A stretch of 64,000 bases of DNA from Rhizobium brockwellii (GCF_000769405.2 NZ_CP053440.1:682001-746000), one strand, 5' to 3'. Positions 52,555-62,017 are shown, counted from the first letter of the stretch. Program-made: numbers and translations. Notes: a model not told the origin generated them from the sequence alone.

Positions 52555-53646
52555 TCAGCGCTCGATGACCAGATCGCTGAGTGGTTTTGAGCAGCACGGC
52601 AGGAAGAAGCCGGCGTCGATTTCCCTCTGACGGATTCCGCCATTGTGGTTCATGTCGACCGTGCCTGACGTCAGCTTCGACTTGCAGGTGCCGCAGACGC
52701 CATTCGCACAGGAGGACGGGATCCTGACGCCTGACTTCTTCGCGCAAGAAAGCACGCTCTGGTCGCCTGTTACCTCGATGCTGCGGGCCTGCTTCGAGAA
52801 GGTGACCTGAAAGATCCTCGCCGCTGCCTCCTGGACCGCAGGGATCTCGGCTTCGTCGATCACCGCGGCGTCGAAACTTTCCTCCAGGTAATTCGAGGCG
52901 GCGACGCCGAGCTCGGCGGCAATGGTGCGTGCGGCGGCCATGAACGGGGCGGGGCCGCAGCACATCACGGTTCGGTCGGCGATATCGGGAACCGCAAGCC
53001 GGATGTAGTCTTTCGAAATGCGACCGGTCAGACCGGGCCAGGACGGCTCGCCGGCTACGGTCTCCGGGAGGAAATGGAGGCGAAGGCCTTTCAGCCTGCG
53101 GGCGATGCAGGCCAGTTCGTCGCGAAAGATCAGATCCTGCGGCGTCCGGCCGGCATGCATGAAGACGACGTCGGCGGGTTCGCAACTGTCGGCGATCTCA
53201 CGCAGGATGGACATGACGGGGGTGATGCCGGATCCGCCGGACAAAAGCAGAAGCTGACGTCCCGACGTCTCGGGCCTGACGAAATGGCCGAGCGGGCCGT
53301 TCGCCTTGACTGATGCCCCGGGAACCAGGGTGTCGTGAAGCCAGTTGGAGATCTTTCCGCCGGGAACGCGCTTCACCGTCACCGAGAAGGCGTTCGTCCG
53401 ATGCGGCGAGGAGGAGATGCTGTAGCACCTGTTTTCGGCCTCTCCGTTGTGTTCGAGGTCGAACAGAAAATACTGCCCGGCCTTGAACGCAAACCGCTTG
53501 CCCTCATGGGAGGCGAAGGTGAATGTTTTGACGTCGTGGGTCTCCTGCTGGACGTCGAGGCAGACGAGCGCGTCGTCCTCCTCGGGATTCCAGACGTCAT
53601 GAAGGGCGGCCCTGGCTAGGGGCGTCTGTGGACTCCTAGTATCCAT
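52555..53646 (-). CDS. Ferredoxin reductase component of betaine demethylase (GbcB/StcB type)
   Basis: A 363-residue reductase with an N-terminal FAD domain (RCYSISSSPHRTNAFSVTVK), NAD domain (LLLLSGGSGITPVMSILREI and VMCCGPAPFM), and a C-terminal plant-type 2Fe-2S ferredoxin (SCANGVCGTCKSKLTSG with a later FLPCCSKP). ATG 53646 overlaps the end of the oxygenase gene by 11 bases, indicating coupled translation. It moves electrons from NAD(P)H to the Rieske oxygenase. The ORF's upstream extension is Arg/Pro-rich shadow. Confidence 0.9.
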   Translation of the reverse strand: MDTRSPQTPLARAALHDVWNPEEDDALVCLDVQQETHDVKTFTFASHEGKRFAFKAGQYFLFDLEHNGEAENRCYSISSSPHRTNAFSVTVKRVPGGKISNWLHDTLVPGASVKANGPLGHFVRPETSGRQLLLLSGGSGITPVMSILREIADSCEPADVVFMHAGRTPQDLIFRDELACIARRLKGLRLHFLPETVAGEPSWPGLTGRISKDYIRLAVPDIADRTVMCCGPAPFMAAARTIAAELGVAASNYLEESFDAAVIDEAEIPAVQEAAARIFQVTFSKQARSIEVTGDQSVLSCAKKSGVRIPSSCANGVCGTCKSKLTSGTVDMNHNGGIRQREIDAGFFLPCCSKPLSDLVIER

Positions 53647-54889
53647 GGGCGCGCATCCGGTCGATGTACCAGTTGGCGAACTTGTCGAGGTTCGTTTCGG
53701 AGAAGCGGGAATACGGGCCCGGCTGGTAGGCGGGATCCGTCGCGCCGGCATGAGAGCGCGCAACCAGATCGGCGTCCTGGTCGGTCGTCGCCACCCAGAC
53801 ATCCGTCAGCTTGTCGAGATCGTAATCCACGCCTTCGACGGCGTCCTTGTGGACCAGCCACTTGGTTCTGACCAGTGTCTTGCCTGCGGAGAGCGGAATG
53901 ACGGTTGCCACCACGGCATGGTCGCCCATGAAGTGGTTCCAGCTGTTGTGGCCCCAAAGATGCATGTCGCCGAGATCCTTGCGGGTCATGTGGCCAAGAA
54001 GCTTGGAGGACGCGGCGGTGGCATCGTGGGTCTGGGATTCACCGGCGCCTGATATGATCAGCCGCTGGGTGCGGAAGTTGGTGGCGCAATCGGCGAGCTG
54101 CTCGACGGCAGCCGAGGGGAAGCCGTCAGACTCCCACGCCTTCGTCTGCTCTTCATACAGCCTGAAATGCTCCTCGGCCTGTTCGCGATCCTCCGGGCTC
54201 AGCGTCTCCGGGTCGAAGCCGAAGTCGAGGTCGACGAAGGAGACGCAGAGCTCCGGATGGTTCGCGGAGCAATGGTAGCATTCGCGATTGTTTTCCATCG
54301 TGAGCTTCCAGTTGCCATCCTCGATGACATCGGTTTGGAAGGCAACCTTCGCGTTCCGGATGTCGTAGGGGGCAAGGCGCTCGGTCATGGCCTGTTCGAG
54401 GAGAGCGATGTCCTCGGGCGGATTGTCGGAAAGACAGACATAAATCAGTCCGCCGATCGACTTGAAAGTGACGGGCTTAAGGCTCCGACACTCCTTGTCG
54501 AAGTCCTTGCCCATGTGAGGCGCGTAGCTGAGCTCACCCGTCAGTTCGTATGTCCAGGTGTGATAGGGACAGACAAGTTTTGAGACGATCGTTTTGCCCG
54601 GATCGAGAAGGCGGGAGCCGCGATGGCGGCAGACATTGTGCAGGACGCGAATTTCTCCGTCATCGTCGCGCAGAAGGATCAGGCTCGTCCTGCCGATATC
54701 GATCACCGTGGCGTCGCCGGGTTCGGGGACATCGCAATCGAGACCGACACAGATCCAGTGATTGTGGAAGAAGACGTCGATGTCTGCTTCGAACACGTCT
54801 TCTCTGACGTAAAGACCGGCCGGCAGCGAGTGACCGTTGGCACGAGCGTCGAGAAGAGCCGAAATGGACGATGGGAGCTTGTTTAGCAT
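53636..54889 (-). CDS. Rieske-type betaine demethylase oxygenase (GbcA/stachydrine demethylase type)
   Basis: A 417-residue ring-hydroxylating-type oxygenase alpha subunit. The Rieske centre is NVCRHRGSRL and VCPYHTWTYEL; the mononuclear iron site is ENNRECYHCSANHPEL with the bridging acidic residue nearby. Such enzymes remove a methyl group from glycine betaine (GbcA) or proline betaine (Stc2), giving formaldehyde. The cluster also contains an StcD-like N-methylproline demethylase and P5C-reductase homologue, which favours proline betaine, but glycine betaine cannot be excluded by sequence alone. Its partner reductase overlaps downstream. Confidence 0.88.
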   Translation of the reverse strand: MLNKLPSSISALLDARANGHSLPAGLYVREDVFEADIDVFFHNHWICVGLDCDVPEPGDATVIDIGRTSLILLRDDDGEIRVLHNVCRHRGSRLLDPGKTIVSKLVCPYHTWTYELTGELSYAPHMGKDFDKECRSLKPVTFKSIGGLIYVCLSDNPPEDIALLEQAMTERLAPYDIRNAKVAFQTDVIEDGNWKLTMENNRECYHCSANHPELCVSFVDLDFGFDPETLSPEDREQAEEHFRLYEEQTKAWESDGFPSAAVEQLADCATNFRTQRLIISGAGESQTHDATAASSKLLGHMTRKDLGDMHLWGHNSWNHFMGDHAVVATVIPLSAGKTLVRTKWLVHKDAVEGVDYDLDKLTDVWVATTDQDADLVARSHAGATDPAYQPGPYSRFSETNLDKFANWYIDRMRAHGY

Positions 54890-54897
54890 CAGAACCT

Positions 54898-54972
54898 CTT
54901 ATGCGAGAGTTTCCCTAGATTGCCCTTGCAACGCGGTTGTTTCAACGGCATAAAAAATTAGGTTCGCATAAG
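54898..54972. promoter_or_regulatory. Inverted CTTATGCGA boxes in divergent promoter
   Basis: CTTATGCGA (54898-54906) and its exact complement TCGCATAAG (54964-54972) lie just upstream of the Rieske and LysR genes respectively, with another ATGCGAT at 54981. Placement near each start suggests binding by the LysR protein or the GbdR-like regulator. Confidence 0.45.
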
Positions 54973-55000
54973 TTTTTATCATGCGATGAGGGGTTCTGTG

Positions 55001-55888
55001 ATGCACTTTAGAAGACGGATCCCGTCGTTGACGGCACTGGTGACCCTGGAGGCGGTGCTCAGAAAGAAGAGCTTCACCACGGCTGCGACCGAACTTGGTG
55101 TCACCCAGGCGGCTGTCAGCAGGCAGATTGCATTGCTGGAGGAGGAGTTCGGCCAGCCCTTATTCGTGCGCAAGCATCGGGCAATCGAGCCGACGGCGGC
55201 ATGCACCAACCTCGGAGCCACGCTGGCCAAGAGTTTTGCAGATATTGCCGAGAGCGTGGAAGCGCTCCAGTCGCGCAGCCAGGACATGTTGACCATAGGG
55301 GCGACCGTTGCATTCTCTTCTTTCTGGCTGTTGCCGCGGCTGGCCGAGTTTCGCCGTGCGAACCCCGGCATCCTGGTGCGGGTGATATCCCAGGACAGCC
55401 CGATCGCACTCGATGACGGAGAAGTCGATGTGGCAATTCGATATGGTGTGCCTCCCTTCAGCGATAGCACAGTCATCGCATCGCATGGCGACGTCATCTG
55501 TCCCGTCTGCTCTCCCGACTATCTCAGGCGTCGCGGAAATGGGGCGCTCGGCTCCGCCGACGAATTCATCGAAACGGACGTTCTCGATCGTTCCTGGTAT
55601 AGCTGGGCGCAGTGGTTTTCGCTCACCGGCGCCAACCTCGAGATAAAGCCGTCGCTTCGGTTCAACCACTATACCGAAACCATCGCAGCCGCGCGCGCAG
55701 GCCAAGGAATTGCCTTGGGATGGCGTATGCTGGTGGGCACCTTTCTGGAGGATGGAACCCTGGTGCAGGTCGACGGCGGCGAACTCGCGGCGGAAGATCG
55801 TTACAATGTGATCGTGCCCGTCAAAGCCAAGCGAAGCAACGCACGCGACCTTGCCGCCGCCTGGCTGACGGCATCATTGCACGGGTGA
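55001..55888 (+). CDS. LysR-family regulator (GcvA-like)
   Basis: A 295-residue LysR protein with N-terminal helix-turn-helix (SFTTAATELGVTQAAVSRQI) and a periplasmic-binding-protein-like sensor domain (LTIGATVAFSSFWLLPRLAE, DVAIRYGVPPFSD). The GcvA-like pattern is common in regulators of amino-acid and betaine metabolism. It is divergent from the Rieske oxygenase gene, its probable target, and ends 11 bases from the convergent acyltransferase gene. ATG 55001 is used; ATG 54986 is in frame. Confidence 0.87.
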   Translation: MHFRRRIPSLTALVTLEAVLRKKSFTTAATELGVTQAAVSRQIALLEEEFGQPLFVRKHRAIEPTAACTNLGATLAKSFADIAESVEALQSRSQDMLTIGATVAFSSFWLLPRLAEFRRANPGILVRVISQDSPIALDDGEVDVAIRYGVPPFSDSTVIASHGDVICPVCSPDYLRRRGNGALGSADEFIETDVLDRSWYSWAQWFSLTGANLEIKPSLRFNHYTETIAAARAGQGIALGWRMLVGTFLEDGTLVQVDGGELAAEDRYNVIVPVKAKRSNARDLAAAWLTASLHG

Positions 55889-55899
55889 TCGAAGCGTGG

Positions 55900-57552
55900 T
55901 CACAAACCCAGCCCCACGGTTGCCGTCCGGTGAACGCCTTTCGGGACGAAAGCGAAGCGATCTGCCAGTCCCAGGAAATCGGCCGCCAGGTGAATGACGG
56001 AAAGCCACATTTCCGTTCCCTGCAAGCTCGGTTCAGCACCGTCGGCAAACGGGAATCCCTCGCCATCCCGCCATCTATCCAGCGCCCTTGAGATGACCTT
56101 GCGGGCGATCGCCTCGCCGTCGGCCCGCCTGTAGTCGGTCTGCCGGGCAATCAGCAGCAGAGGATGAATCGTATCGAGCAGGTTGCACGCATTGTATTTC
56201 GCAGCAACGAAGCCCTTGTGGTTGCGATAATTGAGGTGAACCGTTTCGAGTGAGGCGTGCGGGTGGGGAAGCGCCGCGCCAAACTGGGCGTAGGTGCCGC
56301 GCGTCAGGCGATAAAAGCCGTTCACCGGTTGGAGCCATCCTTCCACCGCGGTCGGCTCACCCCAGAGCCCCGAAACGCCGTTGGCATTGCGGCTCAGCCA
56401 CTCGAAGAGTTCCTGCCGGGAATTCCTGATGCCGAAATACTTCGCATTGAAGTACATGGCGGTTCCGATCGCATCGACAACGCTTCCTGCGTGCCATGCC
56501 CGGGTCGACCAGGGCAGGGCGCTCAGCCATTCATCCAGTTCCCCGGCCTCGAGCTCGACCGCATGGACCGGTTGGCGCGGACCTGAACCAAGCAGTTCAA
56601 GTGCATAGCCAACCGCAAGGACGTTATAGAGCGCCTTTGGATCATCCCTCAGCGCCTTGCCATGCATGTGCGCATGTTCTTCCGGGAAAAGGCCGGTCTC
56701 TCGGTCCTGAAGACCTTGGAGACGCTCGACGGTCTCCGCCGCATCGAGATCGGGCGGCAGGTGGCCGAAGCCGGCAGCGATCTCGATTGCATCGCAGAGA
56801 TGCCGGATCGCCGGTCTGCGGATGCCGTCTGCTTCCAGCGATTCATAGGACCCTTGCGTTTTCCAGCGTGCCAGAATGTCCGGCCACTGGTCCTGCGCTT
56901 TCCGGTCGAGCCTGACCAATTGATCTTCGATGTCGCCAGTGCCGGATTTCTTCGGCGCCGAGCCCCGGCTCCGCAGCACCCGGGCGGGTACGCCACCGGC
57001 AATCGCCATGGCGGGAATGTCTCCCGTGACCACCGCTCCGGCGGCGATCACCGCACCATTTCCAATCGTAGCGCCATCGAGGATCACGCAATTGGCGCCG
57101 ATCCAGACATCTTCGCCGATCACGATGCCGATGCTGACGACACCCTGGCGGTGAATAGGGATAGTCTGATCGTCGAAGCCATGATTGAAGCCGACGATCG
57201 AGGCATGCGAAGCAATCCGCACGCCATTGCCGCACGTGACCTTCCCGGAAACACAGGCATAGGGATTTATGGTGCAATCGTCGCCGAGGATCACATGGCC
57301 GCGAACGAGCGCGTGCCCGGCGATCCAGGACCGCTCGCCCATCGTCAGGCTTTCGGTGAAGACTGCGGCATGCTCGGCGATATAGGACGTCTCAGCCAAC
57401 TCCGCACCGCATGATCTCCTGAGTCCCGCCTTGCGAGAGAGGTGAGCGGGATGATCAAGGTCCGACGCAACATGTTCCCAGGTCAGGTATTGAAGCCTGC
57501 GCGCTTCCTTATCTTCGCTCGCCGATGCTTGCGGGCTGTTGGCGTGATCCAT
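55900..57552 (-). CDS. Two-domain protein: hexapeptide-repeat acyltransferase plus helical C-terminal domain
   Basis: A 550-residue protein. Residues about 45-205 are a left-handed beta-helix with many hexapeptide repeats (VRGHVILGDDCTINPYACVS, GIVIGEDVWIGANCVILDGA, TIGNGAVIAAGAVVTGDIPA), ending like CysE/maltose-acetyltransferase enzymes. Residues about 210-550 are helical with repeating aromatic motifs (LYNVLAVGYALELLG, FYRLTRGTYAQFG, NACNLLDTIHPLLL, TEMWLSVIHLAADFLGL), reminiscent of alpha/alpha-toroid glycoside or lyase folds. It could modify a surface polysaccharide. ATG 57552 has GAGG six bases upstream. No partner genes adjoin it. Confidence 0.68.
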   Translation of the reverse strand: MDHANSPQASASEDKEARRLQYLTWEHVASDLDHPAHLSRKAGLRRSCGAELAETSYIAEHAAVFTESLTMGERSWIAGHALVRGHVILGDDCTINPYACVSGKVTCGNGVRIASHASIVGFNHGFDDQTIPIHRQGVVSIGIVIGEDVWIGANCVILDGATIGNGAVIAAGAVVTGDIPAMAIAGGVPARVLRSRGSAPKKSGTGDIEDQLVRLDRKAQDQWPDILARWKTQGSYESLEADGIRRPAIRHLCDAIEIAAGFGHLPPDLDAAETVERLQGLQDRETGLFPEEHAHMHGKALRDDPKALYNVLAVGYALELLGSGPRQPVHAVELEAGELDEWLSALPWSTRAWHAGSVVDAIGTAMYFNAKYFGIRNSRQELFEWLSRNANGVSGLWGEPTAVEGWLQPVNGFYRLTRGTYAQFGAALPHPHASLETVHLNYRNHKGFVAAKYNACNLLDTIHPLLLIARQTDYRRADGEAIARKVISRALDRWRDGEGFPFADGAEPSLQGTEMWLSVIHLAADFLGLADRFAFVPKGVHRTATVGLGL

Positions 57553-57820
57553 CTCGATCCTCATTGTCAGGTTCAACCGCCGAATATTCGTCAGCCTTCA
57601 GCGATCCGTTGCCTCGCTGCATCAGACGGCGTGATCCGTCTAAAAGCAAGACTTCTGACAATGGTGGCACAGCCCCCGTTGCGATGGCTCCAGTTGCTTT
57701 GGTTGCCGTATAGGTAGTCGGTTCGGCCGAGGCGCCCGAATTCGCATTCCGCAGCGACGTCATGCGCCACGCACCGATCATCGGCAACGTGCTGAGCCAT
57801 CTGGAAATCTTGAGGTCGAG

Positions 57821-59818
57821 TTATGCCGCGCTCAGAAGTTCAGCGCTAACCGGCATTCCCATATGAAAGCCCTGGACGCGGTCGATGCGAAGATCCTTGA
57901 GAAGGGAAAATTGTGCTGCAGTTTCGACGCCTTCCACCAGGATCGTATTCCCACGATTGCGGATGAGAGCAATCATGTCCTGAAGCATCATCAGACCGCG
58001 TGGGTTCGAGCAGTCGTGCAGGAAGGTTCTATCGACCTTGACCGTCTGAAACTCGATTGCCCTCAGCCATGAGAGGCCCGCGAAGCCGCAGCCGAAGTCG
58101 TCGAGCCAGATTTCGACGTCGAGTGCCCGCAGATCGGCAATGCATTTAAGCACCTCGGCCTGCATATCCATATCCAGGCCCTCGGTGACTTCCAAGGCTA
58201 GTCGCGACCCGCAGACCCCGCACCGAGCAAGGATATCAGCGACACTGGCAGCAAAGCCAGGGGAACGCAGTTGTATCGGCGACACGTTGACGCTGACGGT
58301 CGCCATGCGATCGGTCATCAGTATATCCCGGCATGCCGTCTCGATCGCCCACCTGCCCAGTTCGAGGATAGCTCCACTTCGTTCCGCAATGGGAATGAAT
58401 GTCTTCGGCGAAACCGCGGTGCCGTCCGGCATCCTGAGGCGCATCAAAGCCTCGACAGCTCTTGCTTTCCCGTTCGTCACGTCGAAGATCGGTTGGTACA
58501 CGAGCGAGACCAGTTTGCGATCGATGGCGGCCGCCAGCAGCGGGACGAGTTTGCCAGCATGGTCGTCGGGGCGAGGCAAAAACGGATCAAAACTGCGAAT
58601 GCAGTTTCGGCCACTTGCTTTGGCATTGTAGAGAGCGAGGTCGGCTTCACGGACTATTCGTTCAACTTTCTCTCCAACTTTCTCGCGGGTGAAGGCGACG
58701 CCGATGCTGACGGTTACGGTCGACATATCATCAGGTCGTTCGTCGTGAGCAATCGCAAGAGACTCGACTTCCATTCTGATTTTCTCGGCGAGAGTCATCG
58801 CAACCTTGGGAAGGGCAGCCGGCAAGACCACGATAAACTCCTCACCACCATACCTGCCGATCATGCCATCGGACGACCCGACAACCGCCTTCAGCGCATT
58901 GGCGATGACAGTCAGGCATCGGTCCCCTTCCTGATGTCCGTAGCGGTCATTGAAGCGTTTGAAAAAGTCGACGTCGATGAGGAAAACGGAGAAGTCGCGG
59001 CGTTCGTCTTTCCAGGCGGCCCAGCATTCGTCGAGCCGCCGATCCAGCGCGCGTCTGTTGCCTATGCCTGTCAGGTAGTCAGTATGTGAAAGCTCGAGCA
59101 GTGACCTTCCGCGTTCGGACGCCTCCCAGTGCTGGTGGCGAGCTTCTGCCGCGTTCAGCAACACGTTTCGACGCTCCACGTTCAATCGCCAATTGACAAA
59201 AGACGTGAAGACAAAGCACGAAATGTAGAACATCCCGAAGGCAAGCTTGTAAGTTTCGCTTGAAGGAAAAAATTCCACGATCGTAATGAAAAATGCGCAT
59301 AGAACGAGGCTCGAGGTGATCACCGAAAGCCGAAACGGGAAACTGAAAAACAGGTTGGCGCCCATCATGAAGATGGCGCCGAATATCATGTAGTATGACA
59401 TGGCGGTGACGTCGCGGGTGGCAATCGCCGGGTAAAGCCAGCCTACATAGCCCACAAGCAGTGCAGCGGCGCATGTGATGTCAAGCCAGACGGTTTTCGC
59501 ATTTGCCAGTCGCAAGATTTCGAACGCCAGCAGCGCGATCGTTGCAATGGCGAATCGCGCGGCGATCGTCACAGGGGCAACATCGGGGATCAGCCATCGG
59601 TCGGGAAGTGCGAAGGCCACATAAACGGCAACCGCGATCCAAAGACCATGCCGTGAGCTCCGCCTTCGGACAGCATCATTTTCAGTTTTCAGAGACTTGA
59701 GGGCCTCGGCGAATGAAAAACTGGCGGTGGATTCGTCGTGTTGGACATTAGCGTAAGGCGCGATCATGCAATAACACCGGCCTGACAACCATCTAAAGTA
59801 TGTTGAAAAGTAAGCCAT
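57821..59818 (-). CDS. Membrane GGDEF-EAL protein
   Basis: A 665-residue cyclic-di-GMP enzyme. About five to six transmembrane segments (residues about 60-220) lead to a GGDEF domain with DYLTGIGNRRAL, DVDFFKRFNDRYGHQEGD and RYGGEEFIV, then an EAL domain with VYQPIFDVTNGKARAVEAL, VNVSPIQLRS, EVTEGL and DDFGCGFAGL. Both active sites look intact, though the EAL loop has DDFGCG rather than DDFGTG. ATG 59818 has GGAGGG nine bases upstream. It faces a methyltransferase-like gene divergently. Confidence 0.87.
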   Translation of the reverse strand: MAYFSTYFRWLSGRCYCMIAPYANVQHDESTASFSFAEALKSLKTENDAVRRRSSRHGLWIAVAVYVAFALPDRWLIPDVAPVTIAARFAIATIALLAFEILRLANAKTVWLDITCAAALLVGYVGWLYPAIATRDVTAMSYYMIFGAIFMMGANLFFSFPFRLSVITSSLVLCAFFITIVEFFPSSETYKLAFGMFYISCFVFTSFVNWRLNVERRNVLLNAAEARHQHWEASERGRSLLELSHTDYLTGIGNRRALDRRLDECWAAWKDERRDFSVFLIDVDFFKRFNDRYGHQEGDRCLTVIANALKAVVGSSDGMIGRYGGEEFIVVLPAALPKVAMTLAEKIRMEVESLAIAHDERPDDMSTVTVSIGVAFTREKVGEKVERIVREADLALYNAKASGRNCIRSFDPFLPRPDDHAGKLVPLLAAAIDRKLVSLVYQPIFDVTNGKARAVEALMRLRMPDGTAVSPKTFIPIAERSGAILELGRWAIETACRDILMTDRMATVSVNVSPIQLRSPGFAASVADILARCGVCGSRLALEVTEGLDMDMQAEVLKCIADLRALDVEIWLDDFGCGFAGLSWLRAIEFQTVKVDRTFLHDCSNPRGLMMLQDMIALIRNRGNTILVEGVETAAQFSLLKDLRIDRVQGFHMGMPVSAELLSAA

Positions 59819-59998
59819 ACTTCGGCGCCCTCCAAAATCGCGTTCGGCAATCTGCAACCGGTTTGTCTTATTGCTTAGCTTTGTTAGAGGGGTAGCATCT
59901 GACCCGCAAGAGTAGAATTACCCTTATCCCGTGTGGATTCTAGTCGCATCCTATTTCGAGGTTGATTATGCTTAACGCTATATCAAGGGGGTCTCGAA

Positions 59999-61033
59999 AT
60001 GGCACAAAGCCTGGTCTTGGACGGTGAAAGTCTTGTTGCGCCCGGCGAAATTCGGGTCGCAAGGAGGGTTGCTACCCCAGATCCCGGCCACCTGATCGTT
60101 GCCAGAGCCGAGCTTGCCCTCAGCCTTGACGTGTCGATCCGTCAGTTCAAATCCGGCGTCGAGCCTAATGCGATCATCGAGCGTCTTACCGACGCCTTGC
60201 ATCAGATACGGCGGCGCTTTCATCCGGAGGTGTGGGACGTCATCGTGCCGATCGCGCAATCTCATCCGGTTGCTCACTATCTTCATCAAGATCCATTGAC
60301 CCGCTGGTCGTTCGAAAAGCCGCGCGGCTATTCTGGCGACGCACGCCTTCTCGACTTCATCTACGGCCGACCTGAGATTGAGGACGCCGTCTTATCAGCG
60401 AGCACTTTGGGACGCTCGATCTACGCCTACACTCGAAATGCTTCGTCATCCGTCGCGGTGAGGGAGCGTCGAGACATTCTGGCTCGCCGCGTTGACGAAA
60501 TCGCTTCGGCCCGGCCCGGTTCTACCGACGTCCTCGCCATCGCCGCCGGGCATCTTCGTGAAGGCCCCTTGTCGGGCGCTCTCAGCGCCGGGGCGATCAA
60601 ACGCTGGGTCGCTTTGGATCAAGACCCGATAAGCGTTGGAACTGTCGCCCGCGATTTCGCCGGCACGTCCGTCGAAGCGGTGAACGGGTCGGTCAAATCC
60701 CTGCTCGGTGGAAGGCATGCGCTGGGAATGTTCGATTTCGTTTATGCCGCCGGTCTTTATGACTATTTGCCGGACGCGGTAGCCGTAAAGCTGACCAAGA
60801 AGTGCGTCAGCATGCTTAAGCCTGGCGGCACATTCCTATTCGCCAACTTCTCCCCGGAGACGGACGTCGATGGCTATATGGAGACATTTATGAACTGGGC
60901 GCTGCTGTTGCGGTCAGAACGAGAGATGGGCTTGATCGCCAGTGAAAGCGTGACTGGGGCGGATGTGAAGGTGTCTGTTTGGCCCGGCTCAAACCGCAGC
61001 ATTGTCTACTGTGAAATTCAAAAACCGCATTAG
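59999..61033 (+). CDS. Methyltransferase-like protein
   Basis: A 344-residue protein whose C-terminal half fits a class I SAM methyltransferase (VLAIAAGHLREGPLSGAL, WVALDQDPISVGTVARDF, MFDFVYAAGLYDYLPDAVAV and LKPGGTFLFANFS). The N-terminal half is helical and contains WSFEKPRGYSGDARLLDFIY, a stretch I associate with proteins annotated as making 3-hydroxypalmitic acid methyl ester signals. That link is recall only. AAGGGGG precedes ATG. The motif-I glycines are atypical, so catalysis is uncertain. Confidence 0.65.
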   Translation: MAQSLVLDGESLVAPGEIRVARRVATPDPGHLIVARAELALSLDVSIRQFKSGVEPNAIIERLTDALHQIRRRFHPEVWDVIVPIAQSHPVAHYLHQDPLTRWSFEKPRGYSGDARLLDFIYGRPEIEDAVLSASTLGRSIYAYTRNASSSVAVRERRDILARRVDEIASARPGSTDVLAIAAGHLREGPLSGALSAGAIKRWVALDQDPISVGTVARDFAGTSVEAVNGSVKSLLGGRHALGMFDFVYAAGLYDYLPDAVAVKLTKKCVSMLKPGGTFLFANFSPETDVDGYMETFMNWALLLRSEREMGLIASESVTGADVKVSVWPGSNRSIVYCEIQKPH

Positions 61034-61120
61034 GCCGCATGTCTGCCGTCCAATCCGGTAGTCTTCGGCTAGTCCGTTAAGTTCAAAATCCGGGGGCGAA
61101 CCTATCAGAGGCTGCATGAG

Positions 61121-61152
61121 AAAGGGCGTGGTTGCTCTTCGCCACGGCCTTT
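61121..61152. terminator. Stem-loop between convergent genes
   Basis: AAAGGGCGTGG and CCACGGCCTTT pair over 11 bases with one mismatch around a 10-base loop, between stops at 61033 and 61160. The A and T ends suit termination in either direction. Confidence 0.5.
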
Positions 61153-61159
61153 CGGCTGT

Positions 61160-62017
61160 TTATCGGACGGGGCTAATCAGACGTCCGATGGCTGTGTCCA
61201 GTGTGGTCGTGCCCTTCACCGGCTCGCCCTCGAACCGGATCCAGCCTTCGTTGAAGCCATCGATCATACGCATCCGCGGGAGGGGGTTCTGCATGCCCTG
61301 ATCGGTGAAAATCTGCTCCCAGGTGTCGCGGGCGACCGGCTCCGCCCGGACGGTTCTGCCAAGGATGGACGATAGAACAGCGGCGATATCGTTGGGCGTG
61401 ACGCCCTCTGGCCCCACCAACTCGACGACCTGCTTGCCCACCCACTCGTGCTGCAACAGTTCTGCCGCCTTGGCTCCGACGTCGAAGACAGAAACCATCG
61501 GAAAGGGCTGATCGAGCGGCTGCAGGAAACTCGAGAGGACACAAGTCTCGCGCGCCGGCGCGATATCCCAGGCCGTGTTCTCCATGAACCAGCCGGCACG
61601 CAGAAAGGCGATCGGCATTGGCAAGGCAGATAACTTCTGTTCGACGAGACCGAGCTGGCTCAAGAGGTTAGGTTCTCTGGCCTGCGCGCCGATGGTGGAG
61701 AGGCAAACGACCTTGGCAGGACGAGACGAAAGAAGCGCGGTTTTCAGGGCCGCAATGACAGCGCGCACTTCCATAAAGCCGGGGTTCGGATCGAAGGTCG
61801 GCGGGATCAACAGAAAGACACCGTCGGCGCCGGCGAAAGCCTTGGTGAGCGCATCGGCGTCGGTCATCTCGGCCAAGGCCAGTTCCGCGCCTTTGTCCTT
61901 CCATTCCGCTGCTTTTTCCGCATTGCGCGCGACGGCGCGTATCGGCACACCCGCCTCCAGCAGACGCGCGGCGACAATGCCGCCGACTTGGCCTGTTACT
62001 CCGGTGATCATAAACAT
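61160..62017 (-). CDS. NmrA-family NAD(P)-binding oxidoreductase
   Basis: A 285-residue atypical short-chain reductase: N-terminal MFMITGVTGQVGGIVAARLL, then RNAEKAAEWKDKGAEL and ADGVFLLIPPTFDPN, as in NmrA/quinone-reductase-like proteins. The Tyr-x3-Lys pair of classical SDRs is absent. ATG 62017 follows AAAGGAG. It may reduce a quinone or act as an NADP-responsive regulator. It is divergent from the LysR gene at 62147, which probably controls it. Confidence 0.8.
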   Translation of the reverse strand: MFMITGVTGQVGGIVAARLLEAGVPIRAVARNAEKAAEWKDKGAELALAEMTDADALTKAFAGADGVFLLIPPTFDPNPGFMEVRAVIAALKTALLSSRPAKVVCLSTIGAQAREPNLLSQLGLVEQKLSALPMPIAFLRAGWFMENTAWDIAPARETCVLSSFLQPLDQPFPMVSVFDVGAKAAELLQHEWVGKQVVELVGPEGVTPNDIAAVLSSILGRTVRAEPVARDTWEQIFTDQGMQNPLPRMRMIDGFNEGWIRFEGEPVKGTTTLDTAIGRLISPVR

